In this document: positions 20,891 to 37,689 of the stretch, piece after piece
Layout of the letters: every line of letters starts with the position of its first letter
How positions within the stretch are numbered: position 1 is the first letter of the stretch
Assembly: GCA_002964805.2 (NCBI GenBank)
Contig: PUDQ02000143.1
Coordinates: 72,001 to 136,000, forward strand
Direction of reading: 5' to 3'
Origin: Trametes villosa
Taxonomy: Eukaryota; Basidiomycota; Agaricomycetes; Polyporales; Polyporaceae
Length of the DNA stretch: 64,000 nucleotides
Made by a program: the position numbers and the translations under genes
Notes under the pieces: generated by a model
The model's input: the letters and a program-made list of their open reading frames with translations, nothing else
Told to the model about the DNA's origin: nothing
Database searches by the model: none

Positions 20891-22674
20891 TCACGCCCGC
20901 TTCCACTCGTAGTGATGTGCGCCTGGTTCCGAGCCCCTCAGCTTCCGCTCCGCACTCCCGCTCCCGCTCGCACGCACCTTTCTTCACCGCCCCGTCGCCC
21001 TCGGATTTCTTGTCGTACTTGTGCGACCCAAAGTAGTCCAGCTCGGCCTCCATGAACTGCGTCGGCAGGTGCTTCCCCCCGCAGTACTTGAAGTACTCCA
21101 GGCTCGCGCTCAGCGTCGGTCTGTGCTCATGCCGTTAGCGCGATCCGCGCGTCCGCCGAATGTCGGACGACACTCACATGTGCGCGTTCCACTCCAGCCC
21201 GCGCTTCACCACCCTCTCCAGACTCGGGATCGTCCGCTTGATCTCGTCCGCCACCGCCTGCAGCGTCAGCGTATTCAGCACCCCGGGCTCCTTCTCGTAC
21301 AACGGCTGCAATAGGTCTGAGATCGCCTCCGACCGGATTATGCACCCCTCCCGCCAGATCTGCATGCACTTCGCCAGGTCCACGCCCCAGCCCTCGTCTT
21401 TGCTCGCCCGTGCGATCAGGTTCATGCCCTGTGCAAACGACGCCAGGCACGCGCAGTACGCCCCTAGTCGCAGATCCTCGATGAACTCGGCTCTGAACGC
21501 CTCGTCGACATGCTGCTTCCGCGCTGCGCCTATGTCTTGCCTGAGCGCTTCGACGACCTCCATCCGCTGAGCTCGGTCCGCAGAGGCGATCCGGAAGAAG
21601 TGAGCGCTCGAGATCGTCGGTGCAGACACATGCCGCTTGGCCGCCTCCATCACCGTCCAGAAGCCAGTCCCTATAACGCGGTTAGAACATATGCACGCCC
21701 CGACGGCGCGTCGCGCAAACCTTCCGAATCGTCGGCATCCTGCACGACCTTGTCCTGCACCTCGTTCACGATGTGCCCCGGCTCGCCGTTCTCCTTGTGC
21801 CGACGGCATATGTCCGCGCCGATGCCGAACAAGAAGTTGCGTTTCTGCCGACGGAGGTGAGTCTATAAAGCGCGCGTGCTATTGACCGGACGCACCAGCT
21901 CGCCCTCGGCGACCCAGCCCTCGTATATGCGCGCGATGTCGTCGAGCGGCGTGTGCAGGCACTTGTACAGCAGCTCCCACGTCTCGCACACGACGCCGAG
22001 CACGCCCTGCTCGATGCCGTTGTGCACCATCTTCACGTAGTGGCCGCTCGCGCCCGGCCCGACGTTCGTGACGCACGGCGCGCCGCTGCGCGCGTCCTTG
22101 GCGGCGACGCGCGCGAGCAGCGGCAGCACGCGCTCGACGGCCGCACTGTCCCCGCTGGGGGAGATGCTCGGCCCGCGCCGCGCGGCCTGGTACCCCCCGG
22201 AGACACCCATGGAGAGGTAGGCGACGCCGGATGGGCGGAGCGCGTCCTGGCGCCGGCGCGCGTGCTCGTACCACTCGTTCCCGCCGTCGAGGATGATGTC
22301 GCCCGCGGAGAGGAAGGGCGCGATTTGGTCGAGAACGGCGTCGGCGGCGGAGCCGTGCGGGATGCTGAAGACGAGGAGCTTGTCCGCGGCTTTCCCGCCG
22401 AGGGAGTCCATAAAGGCTGGGAGTTGTTTGTAGCCGGTCAGTTTAGAGTGCAAGTCGGGCGAGAGGCCGCTGTGCGGGTCGGAGAGGATGGAGGGGAGGG
22501 CGTCGAGTGTGTCGGGCTTGACGTCGTAGAGGGAGACGGTGAGGCCGTGCTCGGCGAAGAGCATGGCCATCCCGGAGCCCATCGAACCTGCGCCGACGAC
22601 GCCGATCTGCGAGTGGTGAGCGCGTTGTTCTGCACAAGACGAAGACGACCGACCTTTGTGAATGTGTCTGGCAT
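20891..22674 (-). CDS. 6-phosphogluconate dehydrogenase, divergent paralogue
   Basis: NADP-dependent oxidative decarboxylation of 6-phosphogluconate in the pentose phosphate pathway is the family reaction. Six exons (22654-22674, 21896-22606, 21721-21844, 21178-21670, 20978-21120, 20891-20922) give 1524 nt, 507 residues. The N-terminal Rossmann motif is IGVVGAGSMGSGMA. DIILDGGNEWYE and KMVHNGIE (with the catalytic Lys and substrate-binding Asn) are present, followed by the all-helical domain (KRNFLFGIGADIC, WREGCIIRSEAISDLL) and a C-terminal HHYEWKRA. It differs from housekeeping Gnd: the loop reads GVSGGYQAARRGPS instead of the usual GVSGGEEGAR-type sequence, and overall identity looks low. 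It is probably a second, specialised paralogue, and substrate preference may differ. It lies head to tail between the MAP kinase and PDK genes. Confidence 0.88.
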
Positions 22675-22930
22675 GGTGGTCGTTGCTGAGAGCGAGGTGC
22701 TCGTCGTTGTGTGTGGTGCTGAGGGAGTACTTGTTCGCGGTGAAGGGATTGCACGGGTATGACGTCAGAGGATGATATTATACTTGATACATGTATACAC
22801 GCCGACTACCCCAGTCTCCCCTTCCTTTATACTTCACCAAAATACACAGCAGAATTCATTCAATCGCCCGGGGTATATATTCTTCGTATTCAGATTCACT
22901 TCGCGCGGCAGTTAGTCGTAGGAGACGGGG

Positions 22931-27304
<4,374 letters not shown>

Positions 27305-29068
27305 GAGGGGGAAGACGAGATGAGACGGGACGAGACGAGATGTATATCTGTACGCGAGTATCGCTGGCCGGCCGAACTGTGCTAAGTATTGTAGATCTTT
27401 TTCTGTGGCTTTTCCCTCTGTGTCGCTGTTGTGTGTAAAAATGGCTGCGTGTGCGCTATGGTAATGTGCTGTGACAGTGACATGCGTGGGGGTTGTTGAG
27501 GCTGTATAAAGTTACTTGACGCTAGCTTATCCGTGCGTGAACCCCACCTAAAATCAAGGCAATTAACTTGGACTTGCGTGACGGCGCTTGCGGTGATCCC
27601 ACAGCGTGCGTGGGCGCTAGTTTTGCCCTCCTCGCTGCCTGCGGCAGTCTAAGTCTTGGCGCCGTCATTCCCACCGAGCTCGTCGTGTCCGCGGCGCTCG
27701 CCATCGTCTTCCTCAATAAAAGTAGTACAAGTTGCCAGTGGTATAAGTAACACTGGGGCGAGGCTGAACCTTCTCTTATTCGGGAATCCAACATATCTAA
27801 CATATGGCGAGGTATACAGAAGCCCTCCTTTACTTGTAGTCAGTTGAGGGCCTGCTGTATCGCGGTAGGCGGTCCGAACGATGGTGCTTCGCGGATGGAC
27901 GGTACCTCATGCAAGGCCACGCAAGGTGCTTGGGCGCCTACTTTCACTCAGCATCGAGGGGCCCTTTCACGTTGTTCTCGCTCACCTACAGATATTCTAA
28001 GCATACAGTGAGCTTACTTAGCTGTGTATGAACACCCTGAGATAGGTTTATCACGTTCAGACAGAGAGAGGCTGCTACAATGAGCCCACGCAAGTTCACG
28101 CACGCTCACGCAAGTCACGCAGAGTCACGCTAACTTGGCGCCAAATTAACTTGTCCTACCAAAAACGCTAATCCACGCACGCCACGCACATTTTGTAAGG
28201 GCCACGCACGTAACTCAAGCTAAAATGTGAACCGTCGGGGTTGTTGGGTGAGGCAGGACCCGCGCAACTACACTAAAGGTTTGTCCCCAAGTTGCAATTT
28301 CTGTTGTCCATCTTCTATCTTCTATTGTATAGGACCTCGGTCTCCGACTTGACCGGAGTTTAAGTTTCCAGTTTTAGTAGAACAACAAAGCGCCAGCCTC
28401 GCCTCTCTCCTCGCGCTTTCTCAATCAATGTTTTGTAGGCTCTTCTGTTGCTCCCTTCTTCAGTATCTTGAGAGTAGCTGGGTAGATGTGAGTATCTTCC
28501 TCTCAACTTGAGGGATCCCGACTTATGCACAATTTTCCGTAGTGTAGAAGCTCAATTCCTGGGGTCACAACGGACACCCATCTCTCATGTCTCACCCAAG
28601 CCTCTCTACCACAACACCAATATTCGGGAAACCCTTTGAACCTGGCCATCTCTTGCTATGAGTCCCGTCTATACTACTGTGTGCGCAACTCGATTGGGCA
28701 GTTTCACAGCACGCTCTGCCTTTGGCATGGTCCACAGCACTTTGGATGATCTGTGTGATGGGTCAGTGCTTGACCCGGTGGCGATGACCGATTGACGGTA
28801 GTATAATACGGTTCATTGATAGCTCTGGGAAGGCGGCCAGTATCCTTGAACAAATACCCTGACTTTTGACAACTATTTGTGAGGTTTGTGAAGACCTCCA
28901 CACAGAATTTGTAAGGCAAACCCATGACAGAGGCACAGGAAAGCGCTGGTGTAGCTAGAACTGTACCCCACAGTGTGTGTATGGGCAGTGAGTCACCAAC
29001 AGAATAAGCATTATCCTAGTATATGGCAAGTAGGCTCATCCCAGTTTGCAATTTTGAGGGTGAGCCAG
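27305..29068. other. Gene-poor transition from genic to repeat-rich DNA
   Basis: After the CCCH gene 3' UTR no coding region is supported. Around 27520-27620 and 28080-28230 the motif CACGCA (or its complement) recurs many times, together with AATTAACTTG. These may be subterminal repeats of an unrecognised DNA transposon, but clear termini and a target duplication were not found. GC content falls visibly from here on. Confidence 0.4.
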
Positions 29069-29670
29069 TGTTACGACCGTGCAGATCGGGAGACCGCGTA
29101 GGGGTCGGACTTTGGGGTTGGACCTCGGAGGTCGGAGTCGGGGGTCGGGTTGGACCTGGACTTGGGACAAATGCACAAGGTATGGACTTCGGCGAGGCTA
29201 TTAGCAACACCTCGAGTCTAAGTTGTATCCTTTACTTCGGACAAGGGTACGGGCGGGGGTTCGAGGTTGGAGGTTAGACGAGCGGACAAATGGAGGATAT
29301 CAGACAAGAAAGAAGGAGTGCGGAGGGGGTAGATTGAGTGTGGATAAGACACTTTACAACAAGATATATGAACTGAGGAATAGTCTACATCCAGGCAAGT
29401 ATTTATAGAAGTAATCTAATTGTTCTGGAAAAACAATAAGGAACAATGTAAAAGGAAGGAAGTCCGAAAGGGGGAAGTCCGAATACAATAAGCTATTGTC
29501 TTCGTCCTTCTGAGTCAATACCGTAGATAAGGAGCTGATTAAGTAAGCAGACATGAGCAGATATGGCGGACATAGCGGGCATGGCGGATACGTAGCAGAC
29601 ATGAGCGGACACGAGCAGACATGGGCGGACATGAGGTCCAAACCTGCGGGGGTGGCGCATGGGATATACA
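29069..29670 (-). mobile_element. Solo LTR, family A (reverse orientation)
   Basis: 602 bp starting TGTTACGACC and ending ATACA. It is a reverse-complement relative of 48579-49186, sharing the CTTCGGCGAGGCTATTAGCA and AAGTCCGAATACAATAAGC blocks throughout. Flanks GCCAG and GCCGT agree at 3 of 5 bases, so the target duplication has decayed. It sits at the edge of an inverted repeat whose other arm (34546-34812) lacks it. Confidence 0.75.
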
Positions 29671-29929
29671 GCCGTTTTCAGTGCGCTTGTCGTTTGGACC
29701 AAACAGTGCCAATTGCGCGCACTCCCTCTCTCCGCGACCTCCACCTCGTGTTGTCAATATCTCCCCAACCACGCGTCCTTTCTGCTTAATTTCTTCATAT
29801 TCTGGCTCTACGGACCGGCACACAGGGCACAGTACCAGTTTCGTTCAATTTTGACCGCATTCGCAAAACCTCAAAAAATCGGGCCTGTCCAACATCGGTG
29901 ATGTTTCACCCGCAAAGGAGGCATTGGAG
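29671..29929 (+). repeat. Left arm of a ~260-bp inverted repeat
   Basis: The reverse complement matches 34546-34812 with scattered differences, for example TTCTTCATATTCTGGCTCTA and ATTCGCAAAACCTCAAAAA. The two arms enclose the unknown gene at 30348 and the Tc1 transposase at 32983-34218, so they could be long terminal inverted repeats of a composite element. Confidence 0.65.
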
Positions 29930-30347
29930 GGGCTAGGGAATTCAAGGGCGGCATGTCAGGGGCTCTGTGGGGGGCCCAGGATGAATGATCTGGTGTCTCA
30001 TGGGGTATGTGCACCAATGTACTGCACGGCTGGGCCCGTATAGTGGTCCTATACGGCCTATCCCACCAACTGCAAAGCCCCGTAGTACACAATAATTAGC
30101 TAGTTGTGTTTGTCCCATAATGCATCATGTTTCTGAGCCCGCCTTGATTCTTGCATGCCCCAAAAGTCTCGTTTCGAAGCAAATGTGTGGTTTGTGCTGC
30201 GCCTGGGGCCGCTGTAGTACGGCCCGCACCATTTTCAGCTCGACCCTGCTTCTACACTCCTCACTGCACAGACAACTGTTTTTGTCCACATTTGTTTTTG
30301 CCTCACACTCTTTACACCTATACTCTTTAATTCTCTATCCCTTCCGC

Positions 30348-32800
30348 ATGGCGAAACCTCTCACAATGAAGGGCCAAAAGTCCAAGCGCTTGAAGCAGCA
30401 ACAGAAGACGAATGACTCGGAGTTGAACGAACCTGCCAGTCCTAAGCCCGCACCTGTGAAAGCCCCGCCCAGACCTCGGCCTTGAAAGAAAGTCATCTCC
30501 ACCAGTGTTGCCGACAACAACGATCCTGCACAAATTCTAGGTCCGGAGGACTCAGAACTCGACCCCGCCTCTCTCGAAGTTGCACATCTCCTGGTGAATC
30601 TCTCAGCCCACGGTGCGCAGGCTCCTCAGGGTGAGGCCGCCTCAAGCTTGACTATTCAATCTCGTGCCAAGCAGCACTTCCCACCAATCCTGGATCTGCA
30701 AAGCTTGGAACCGGAGGACACCACCCAGTGGGATGAGCTCGAGCTGAGGCGTACATATTGCAATTGGTTTTTAATGGGCATTATGCATTCTAAGTCCATT
30801 ACACAAATTACAGACTTCCATTACGGTGTTGAGGATAAGGGCGAGAGTAGTGGCAAAGAGGAAGACAGCGGTGAGGAGGTGGAGGGGGACAATGACGACA
30901 ATGATAAAGAGGAGGAGGCCGATGAGGATGTGGACAAGCCGATAGAGATTGGCAGCGATGCCTCTCAGCCTGAGGCCGCGGAGCACGCAGACCGCATTCT
31001 GAGCAAGTTGGCGTCCAACCTGAAGGCCGAGATGATACGTGCTGCCAGGGGCAATCAGATCGAGGCTTTCTTTGACAAGCACTGGAGCGAGATCGCGATG
31101 CCCGGCGGCGGGAAGGCTGCTCGGGCAAAGAGGGCAAAGGCGGAGGCAAAGGGAAAGGGGAAGGGGAAGGGGAAGGAGAAAGTGACGGGGAAGGCGAAGC
31201 TCAAGGCCGTGCAGAAGGATCAAACAAGTGGGTTCTTCTTCGCATCTGTTGATCAGCTGTCTACTCACTTTGTGCCCTTCCAGAGCAAGTCGACCCCATG
31301 GAGCTGGACCTCGAGATCATTGATATTCCGCTCGCTGTCGAGAGCGGGAGTCAGATGAGCAAGGTCCTCAAAATTGGGTTGGACATCAAGTGGCGGGCTG
31401 CGCACGTCCAGATCGCGAATGCGACCGGCTACCTTGTAAATGACATCCGCCTCGTTTACTCGCTTCCGTGGAACAAGGATCCCCTTCCCATGTTGCTAGA
31501 GGATGAGAACGATTGGGAGATGCTGAAGGAACAGGTGATCAGCCATGTCAAGGCAGAGTGAGCAAAAAACCGCGGCAAGGGTGTGGTAAAGGGCTTCATG
31601 ATCCGAGTTTCCGACTTGAACACTGTGGACCTGGCCAGCGGTGGCAAGGTATTCTATTCATGTCCGTATCCAAATATCCTGATAGGCTTCTCACACGGGC
31701 ATGCAGGGTCCATCAGGAGCTAGTACAAAGCGCTGCGCTCTCACGCGGGTGAAGACTGGCATTGCAGAACACGGCTCCAGCACCGAGAACACTGCAGCAC
31801 AAGAATTGGCTGGCAAATATGGGGTGTATCTCAAGGATATCAATCAGCAATCCTCTTGTGCCAAATGCAAGGTCCTGTGCTACCTGTTGCCCTCCGGAGA
31901 GCACTACAAGATCCCGATGGTACTTCTAGCAAAATGGGCAACAGCCCTTGTAAGTACCCGTAATTCCTTGGCCTCACGCACAGAATTCACTCCCAGCTTG
32001 TCCCGGTACCCCAGTCTATCGGAGCAGCAACTCCTGACAAGGTACCCAACTTCATCAAGCAGCTGATCAAGTCAGAGAAGCTTGCAGTGGACGAGGCTAG
32101 CACCTGCCACGCATCATCTCCTCCACTTCCTGCTTCGGCTGCCCCTCCTCCTCCCCCTCCTTCTGCAGCAGCCTCACTACAGCCCTATGGCGGACAGTGG
32201 GGGATGATAGCTTACCCCGGAGCCGCTGGTGGTGCCAACGCATTCCCATTCTTCCCGAGGCTTCTGCAAGGATACCCTTATCCCGGGCTGTTCGGTATGG
32301 TTACTACAGGTCCACCCCCCGCGTTTGCGATGCCACCGTGGCCTGCAAGTGCCCCGCCACTTTATGCCCCACACGGCTATTCATCGGGGCCCGCTCCTGA
32401 GACGCCACCACACCATCATCACCGATATTACGCACGGCATGACAGCGCATCCCCATCCAATCACCGCCGACGTCGCTCAGACTCTGACTCAGCCAATTAC
32501 ATCGAGCCAGTACCTATGCCTGTTGTCGACTACCCGCCCCTCAGTGTCTGGCTTCCAAAGCTCGACTACGACCCTCGCAATGTCTATGGGGAGCACTTCA
32601 GTGCCTGGGTCGAGGCCTTCACCGCCAAGTCGTTCTATTCTTTGAATGACTTGGTTGCTCCGACCTTGACCACTGATCGTCTCCATGACATTATGCGTAT
32701 GCCGGAGGGCATGGCCAGTCGGATTCTTGGCTGGGCATCAGATGATGTGCGGACCTTGCAGCAGGAAGCAATACGCCAGGGGCATCGCAATAATCGGTAA
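30348..32800 (+). pseudogene. Transposon-associated hypothetical gene, disabled
   Basis: Function unknown. One frame from 30348 (MAKPLTMKGQKSKRLK) is interrupted by TGA at 30483 and, after an intron, by TGA at 31559. Both sit where CGA would fit. Recognisable segments follow: a D/E-rich stretch, a basic GKGKGKGKEK tract, MELDLEIIDIPLAVE, IANATGYLVNDIRLVYSLPW, then after introns (GT-AG near 31229-31283, 31650-31706 and 31950-31997) ELAGKYGVYLKDINQQ and CAKCKVLCYLLPSGEHYKIPM. A Pro-rich region with HHHHR and a C-terminal WVEAFTAKSFYSLNDLVAPTLT close it. A CAKC-type cysteine pair and the tripartite charge pattern are the only features. Proteins of this appearance recur in mushroom transposon-rich regions. 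A related piece may lie at 44640-46017. Confidence 0.55.
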
Positions 32801-32982
32801 TTTGTTCTTAATTTGTCGTATGTTTCCCCTGTGTCTCATCTCGTCCCGTAGGCACCCTTGGACACTACCTTGGAACTTACGATCATACATACACAATTTG
32901 ATTTGGATTCCCTTCATCTTAGTCATCTTAGAGCAACTGTCTAATATTTGTCTTCCATTTGTTACACATAACACCATCTCTA

Positions 32983-34218
32983 TCACATATAGCCACTGTG
33001 CCTGTAAAATCCCTTCGCATCCCTAGGCGTCACCGAGTATACCATATGAAAGAGGACATTGATAATCTCAAGCATGTCATCAACGTCTGTGCCGGTTGTG
33101 TCTGAGCGCACGAAGTGTCCATGGTGCCGACGGAAGTGGGATTTGATGCACAAGAAGGCCTCTTCGATAGGATTTAAGTCAGGAGAGTAAGCCGGGAGAT
33201 ATTCGAGGCACATCCCTCTTATTCAAAGATTAGGACACATAATGGAATGCTCAGAAGAGCTAGTATACAACATACCAGGCTTTAATGATCTCGACGATCT
33301 CTGGGTCCTTGTGAATCTTTGCGTTGTCCATCACAATGCCCAAGTTAGGAGCGGGATACGGCTCCATACAGTCAAGCAGATCGACAATGAATTGCTTGAA
33401 TGTTTCGGCCTTAAACACACTGGGGACAATCTTGCACCACAAGATGCCCGTGAGGCTGAGGGCGGGGAGAACAGAGTACCTGATGTTGCAGAGCAGGCTC
33501 GAGAAAGCGACTTGAACTTATCATGACGTGAGACATACCTCTTTCCGCGCACATAAAAACACTTCTGCACCACCCGGTGACCCTTCAATGCCCATACATA
33601 ACCTCGATACAATGTTCGGCAGTCAAACAAACTCTCGTCTACGAATACGAGCTGCTTCGCTGTGTACCGCGTACCGATACGGTACATGTATTCGGCGCAC
33701 CAGTCTTCGCTTCTCTGCAGAGCCTGCTTGTTGATCTATCAGCAGTAATCAATATTTAAACTGCAATGTAAAAGGTGCACTAATGTGCACCCTTTTCCTC
33801 GTGTAGCCCATCTGCCTGAGTGCACGCCAGACTGTTGAGAGTGAGACTTTGACGCCCCATGCATCCTCCAGTTGCAGTGCGAGCTCTTCGAGGTAGGTGT
33901 CAGGTGAGTGTTGTGTGCATGCTTTGACATACTTGCATGGCAGGCAAAGACATCAGCATATAAACCTTTGACATTCTGAGTAGATTTACGTACCCACAGG
34001 TGTTCTGACGAGAGTGCAGTGGCTCGCTCTTGGTGCCCTTGGCATGGTGCAACACTTCCTGACTGGTTGAAGAGCCGCAAAATCCGCTGGATTGTACACA
34101 GGTTGAGGCCGGTCGCGTGAGCTATATCCTCCGTTGGCATACTGCGCATGAAGTGCATATGCACAATAACCCAGTGCAGGTCATCCGAGAGTGGTTTGGT
34201 GGAGGGCGGCCGAGCCAT
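32983..34218 (-). pseudogene. Tc1/mariner (IS630) DD34E transposase, probably inactive
   Basis: Cut-and-paste transposase. Exons: 33994-34218, 33791-33931, 33539-33735, 33276-33479 and 32983 to about 33213. A helix-turn-helix (TEDIAHATGLNLCTIQRIL) is followed by a second one (LSTVWRALRQMGYTRKR). The catalytic triad is VFVDES, VMDNAKIH and NPIEEAF, with exactly 34 residues between the second Asp and the Glu, so DD34E. Exons 1-4 join in phase. At the last junction the AAG acceptor gives a split TGA codon, while the alternative AG shifts the frame. An ancestral CGA (Arg) split by the intron and changed by C-to-T is the simplest explanation. Its inverted-repeat ends were not identified with certainty; the 29671/34546 repeats may be the outer boundaries. 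Confidence 0.8.
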
Positions 34219-34545
34219 GATAGAGGACAGGGTAAATGTTGGAAGTGAGAGCGGGAGGAGTCTCAGTAGCGCTCATCATGGTCGTCCCGGTCGTAGCACA
34301 TTGGTCTATTCAGGCAGTATAGGAGCACAAGTTCATATATTGGTGCAGCTATGAAATACATGCCATCCAAGACAATGTAAAACCCGATACAGATGGGACC
34401 GTGGGGGAGACAGGACTGGGAATCGGGACAGTAGTTCAGAGCGGGGGAGCATGCCATCCCCAGGTGGACGACTCATACACAGCAAAACAAATCAACTGTG
34501 CCCTCGTGAGCACCCAAAACATCCCCATCCTGCAATATCCTGCGC

Positions 34546-34812
34546 GTCCAATGCCTCCTTCGTGTGTGAGACGTCACCAATGTCGGACAGGCCCGAATTT
34601 TTGAGGTTTTGCGAATGTGGTCGAAATCAAATGAAACTGGTACTGTGCTCTGCGCGCCGGTCTGTAGAGCCAGAATATGAAGAAATTAAGCAGAAAGGAC
34701 ACATGGTTGGGGAGATATCAACAACACGTGGTGGAGGTCGCAGGAAGAGGAAGTGCACGCAATTGGCGCTGTTTGGCCCAAACGACAAGTGCACTGAAAA
34801 CGGCTGTAACAG
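34546..34812 (-). repeat. Right arm of the ~260-bp inverted repeat
   Basis: Inverted counterpart of 29671-29929. Where the left arm carries the LTR, this arm reads GGCTGTAACAGCC. The motif CACTTTGCAATTTTGAG follows at about 34847 and recurs near 29046 and 35490 in the same orientation. Confidence 0.6.
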
Positions 34813-35031
34813 CCAGGGCAATAGGCGCCCAAATGTTTGTCCCACTTTGCAATTTTGAGAACCCGTACATGGTAACTTATGGGTGCTTGTTTCAGTGAAG
34901 GGCTACTTACATACACCATTGCAGTAAGTGAGGTCCCTGGTGCCCAGTTTTTGCTTCAAAAGCATATCAAGCTAGTTAAGAGTGTTTCAATGACTCCCAA
35001 AGGACAGATGTGAGCGGCGAGAGCTCACAGA

Positions 35032-35443
35032 CATCAGCAAAACATGTTCACCTCTTAGGGCTCTGTATCCTCTGTGTTAGAAGTTACAGTGGTTGCAGGG
35101 GTTTCAGAAGTTAGATAATACATAACCTCTCACAGAGATTTTCAGAAGGTGCAGAAAACCCAGAGCTGCAGAGACTTTCTTAGGCAAGCAAATTTGTGTA
35201 GATTTGCATTGTTTGTTGAGATCTGTGTATCATGGGCAAACATGTGATGCAGACACCGCAGAGATTATGTAAAACACTTCAGTCTATCAATAACCTTGGT
35301 ACCGCTATGATGCTATCAACCTCTGTGATCTCTAAATACCTCTGCAATATCTGAGTGCCTCTATAACCTCTGTACATATCTTGCTAATTCTGTTAGATGT
35401 TACAGAAGTTAGAACTCACAGAGGAAAACATGTTTTGCTGATG
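35032..35443. mobile_element. MITE-like element with ~24-bp inverted ends
   Basis: Starts CATCAGCAAAACATGTT and ends with its inverted copy AACATGTTTTGCTGATG. The 412-bp interior is non-coding and rich in CCTCTGTGA-like words. No target duplication was recognised, so the superfamily is open. Confidence 0.55.
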
Positions 35444-36429
35444 GAAGGTACATCACATAAGGTCACATAACATGACAAACCGTCCCATTTTGCAATTTTG
35501 AGGCCAAAAGTCTGGGTCTTGGGGGACAAACCCTTGGTGAAGTTGCCCAGGTACTGGTGAGGCAGTGGTGTTGTATATTAGTATGTAGCACAATATAGGA
35601 TAAAAGTCCGAATTCTGATTCTACCAGGAATTGGTTATCAGCTAATGAGCGGCAAATTGGTCATTCCAGGGGTCTTTTTGGGGTGTGGCGGGCCACACAG
35701 TGGCCCATATTGGGTGCCCAGGGTAACGGATGCGTGCCAGGGCACATCTGCTCATGAGCACTGCACGAGCAGCTATACAAGATGCAACTATATATGCACT
35801 TTGTACAACAAAATCTGATTGAAATATATGCAAAATTGCAAGAGCTTTGCAGTGGCTCACGCCACTGTGCATTAACAAATGGATGCTTATTTCACTGACC
35901 TTGATAGACGTGCAACATTGCGCACGGTGTTTGCACATACGGGTACTATTTCTCGGCTCTTGTATATGTTACTCCTGCCACCACCTATATACTGATTTTT
36001 ATTTGTAGCTTCACTGCAGTGTGCCACCACGATTTTGAGTAGTCCTTGCCTGTGCAGCAAGCACTTGGTGTGTTGGGAGGTCAGACCTCAGCATTTTTGG
36101 GTCTGATTTACTTGTGCATGTACCCAAATGTTCACGTATACATTTATCATGCTACAAAGGCTTTTACAAGGCAATTGAGCCTTGTCGCAGTACTTGAGCA
36201 AGCTTGAGCAGCTCGCACGGGGACCAATCTTACAGCACGCACACTCAAAAAGGTCCTAAACCCATTTCTAGGGTTGACTTTGGTCGACTGATCCATGGGC
36301 ACTTCAGACCAATTTTGGTCTGCCCTTGGAATGGCAGAGTATCCTAATGAGCCCACCTCGCATCACACACAGCTTGTGATCCCTGAAGAGCACCTGTATA
36401 ACAGTATGCAGCACATGGTATTTAGATAG
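35444..36429. other. AT-rich stretch without recognised features
   Basis: Apart from the repeated CATTTTGCAATTTTGAG motif near 35490 I see nothing coding or structured here. Confidence 0.4.
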
Positions 36430-37070
36430 AAACTGGTGAAGATATGGCGAAAAGCTCCCACTTTGGTCTCCCACCAAGTGCTACAGAGGTGGTATTCCTT
36501 CAATTGTGATTTTCATAATACACTTATGAACATGTACACATCCACATGTAATAGCCCTTTGAAATCCCTTCCGAACAATATGCTACATGTGCATTTTGGA
36601 TGTGAACTGAGCACACTGTCAAAAAGCGCCCATTTTTCAAGAAAATTTGGCCAAGGCCCTTGGGCACTAGTAGAAGTCGCGGGCCCCGGACTTAGCCATA
36701 TCTCGCATTTGGGCGCTTATTTTGCGGGAGGAAAAAGCCCCAAGAGCTCTGCTTCAAAATGTAGTAAAACAGCTTTAGCACAATGGATAGAGGGTATAGA
36801 GCCGCAGAAACAATCACATCAGGTAGCCCTTGACCACTAGTGTATTATGAAGCAAAGATATACACCATTTAGTAAGGAGACTATTGTGTAAACAGCGATT
36901 TACTGCTTTTCTGCTTGGTGAATAAGACATTAATGGTTTAAAGGGATAGAGGGGTGCTTGTATCACCATCACACCCCTAGATACTTTACAGGCCTAAGCA
37001 GGGTCTCATGATATTATAGTGATCAGTTCAAATTGACTGTACACTGCTGTGCAGGCTGAGCAAGTGATTT
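36430..37070 (+). repeat. Dispersed repeat R1, copy 1
   Basis: Shares long blocks with 46870-47350, 51600-52135 and (reversed) 43205-43620. Examples are GGAAAAAGCCCCAAGAGCTC, TATACACCATTTAGTAAGGA, AAATAAGACATTAATGG-like sequence and CAGTTCAAATTGACTGTACA. Non-coding; the parent element is unidentified. Confidence 0.7.
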
Positions 37071-37263
37071 ATGTGTCCTTCTAATAAGGTTTTATGGAGA
37101 AGATGATGGTCATTAATATATGTCAATACCCCCATCATGTAGAGCTTATGAGCACCTTCCTAACGGTATATGACACATGCCATTTAGACCAAGACTGGAG
37201 GAGCAGTGGCCAAAAGAACTAAAAGAGGGGGCAATAATGTGAGCTGTGGCTGAGAACAAATAA

Positions 37264-37321
37264 GTACAAAGCGGGAGGCTCAACAATGCGAATCCGCGTC
37301 GGTGTGCCTCCCGCTTTGTAC
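37264..37321. repeat. Foldback hairpin H1
   Basis: Arms GTACAAAGCGGGAGGC and its complement enclose an imperfect inner stem around AATCCGCG. The flank to the left is GCTGTGGCTGAGAACAAA, shared with other hairpins of the set. Confidence 0.75.
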
Positions 37322-37689
37322 TCTGTGAAGATGGATCACAATCAAATTAAATGTGCCATTCAGCAGCATGCGATGTGTCTATTCAACACTCGCAAGGTTG
37401 AAGTTCATATGTAAACATTGAATACACACATGTATGCGGATGAACCGGACAGTGAGAAGTCCAGCCGCGCGCTGCAAGGTTTCAGTGGTTTTCTGTCGCA
37501 CTCAAATTCAATGAAAAGTAGTGGAATATAAACGATGGTGAATGTATGCCTACGCTATCACTGCTTTGTTGCTCTCGGAGAATTGTGCATATAAAAACTC
37601 AAGAACGCAGTCTATTCTGCAGTACAAATGACTATGTAGTACAGGCGGGCCCGTGGCGGCGTTGATGAGCGCCACCGGGTACTCAATAC

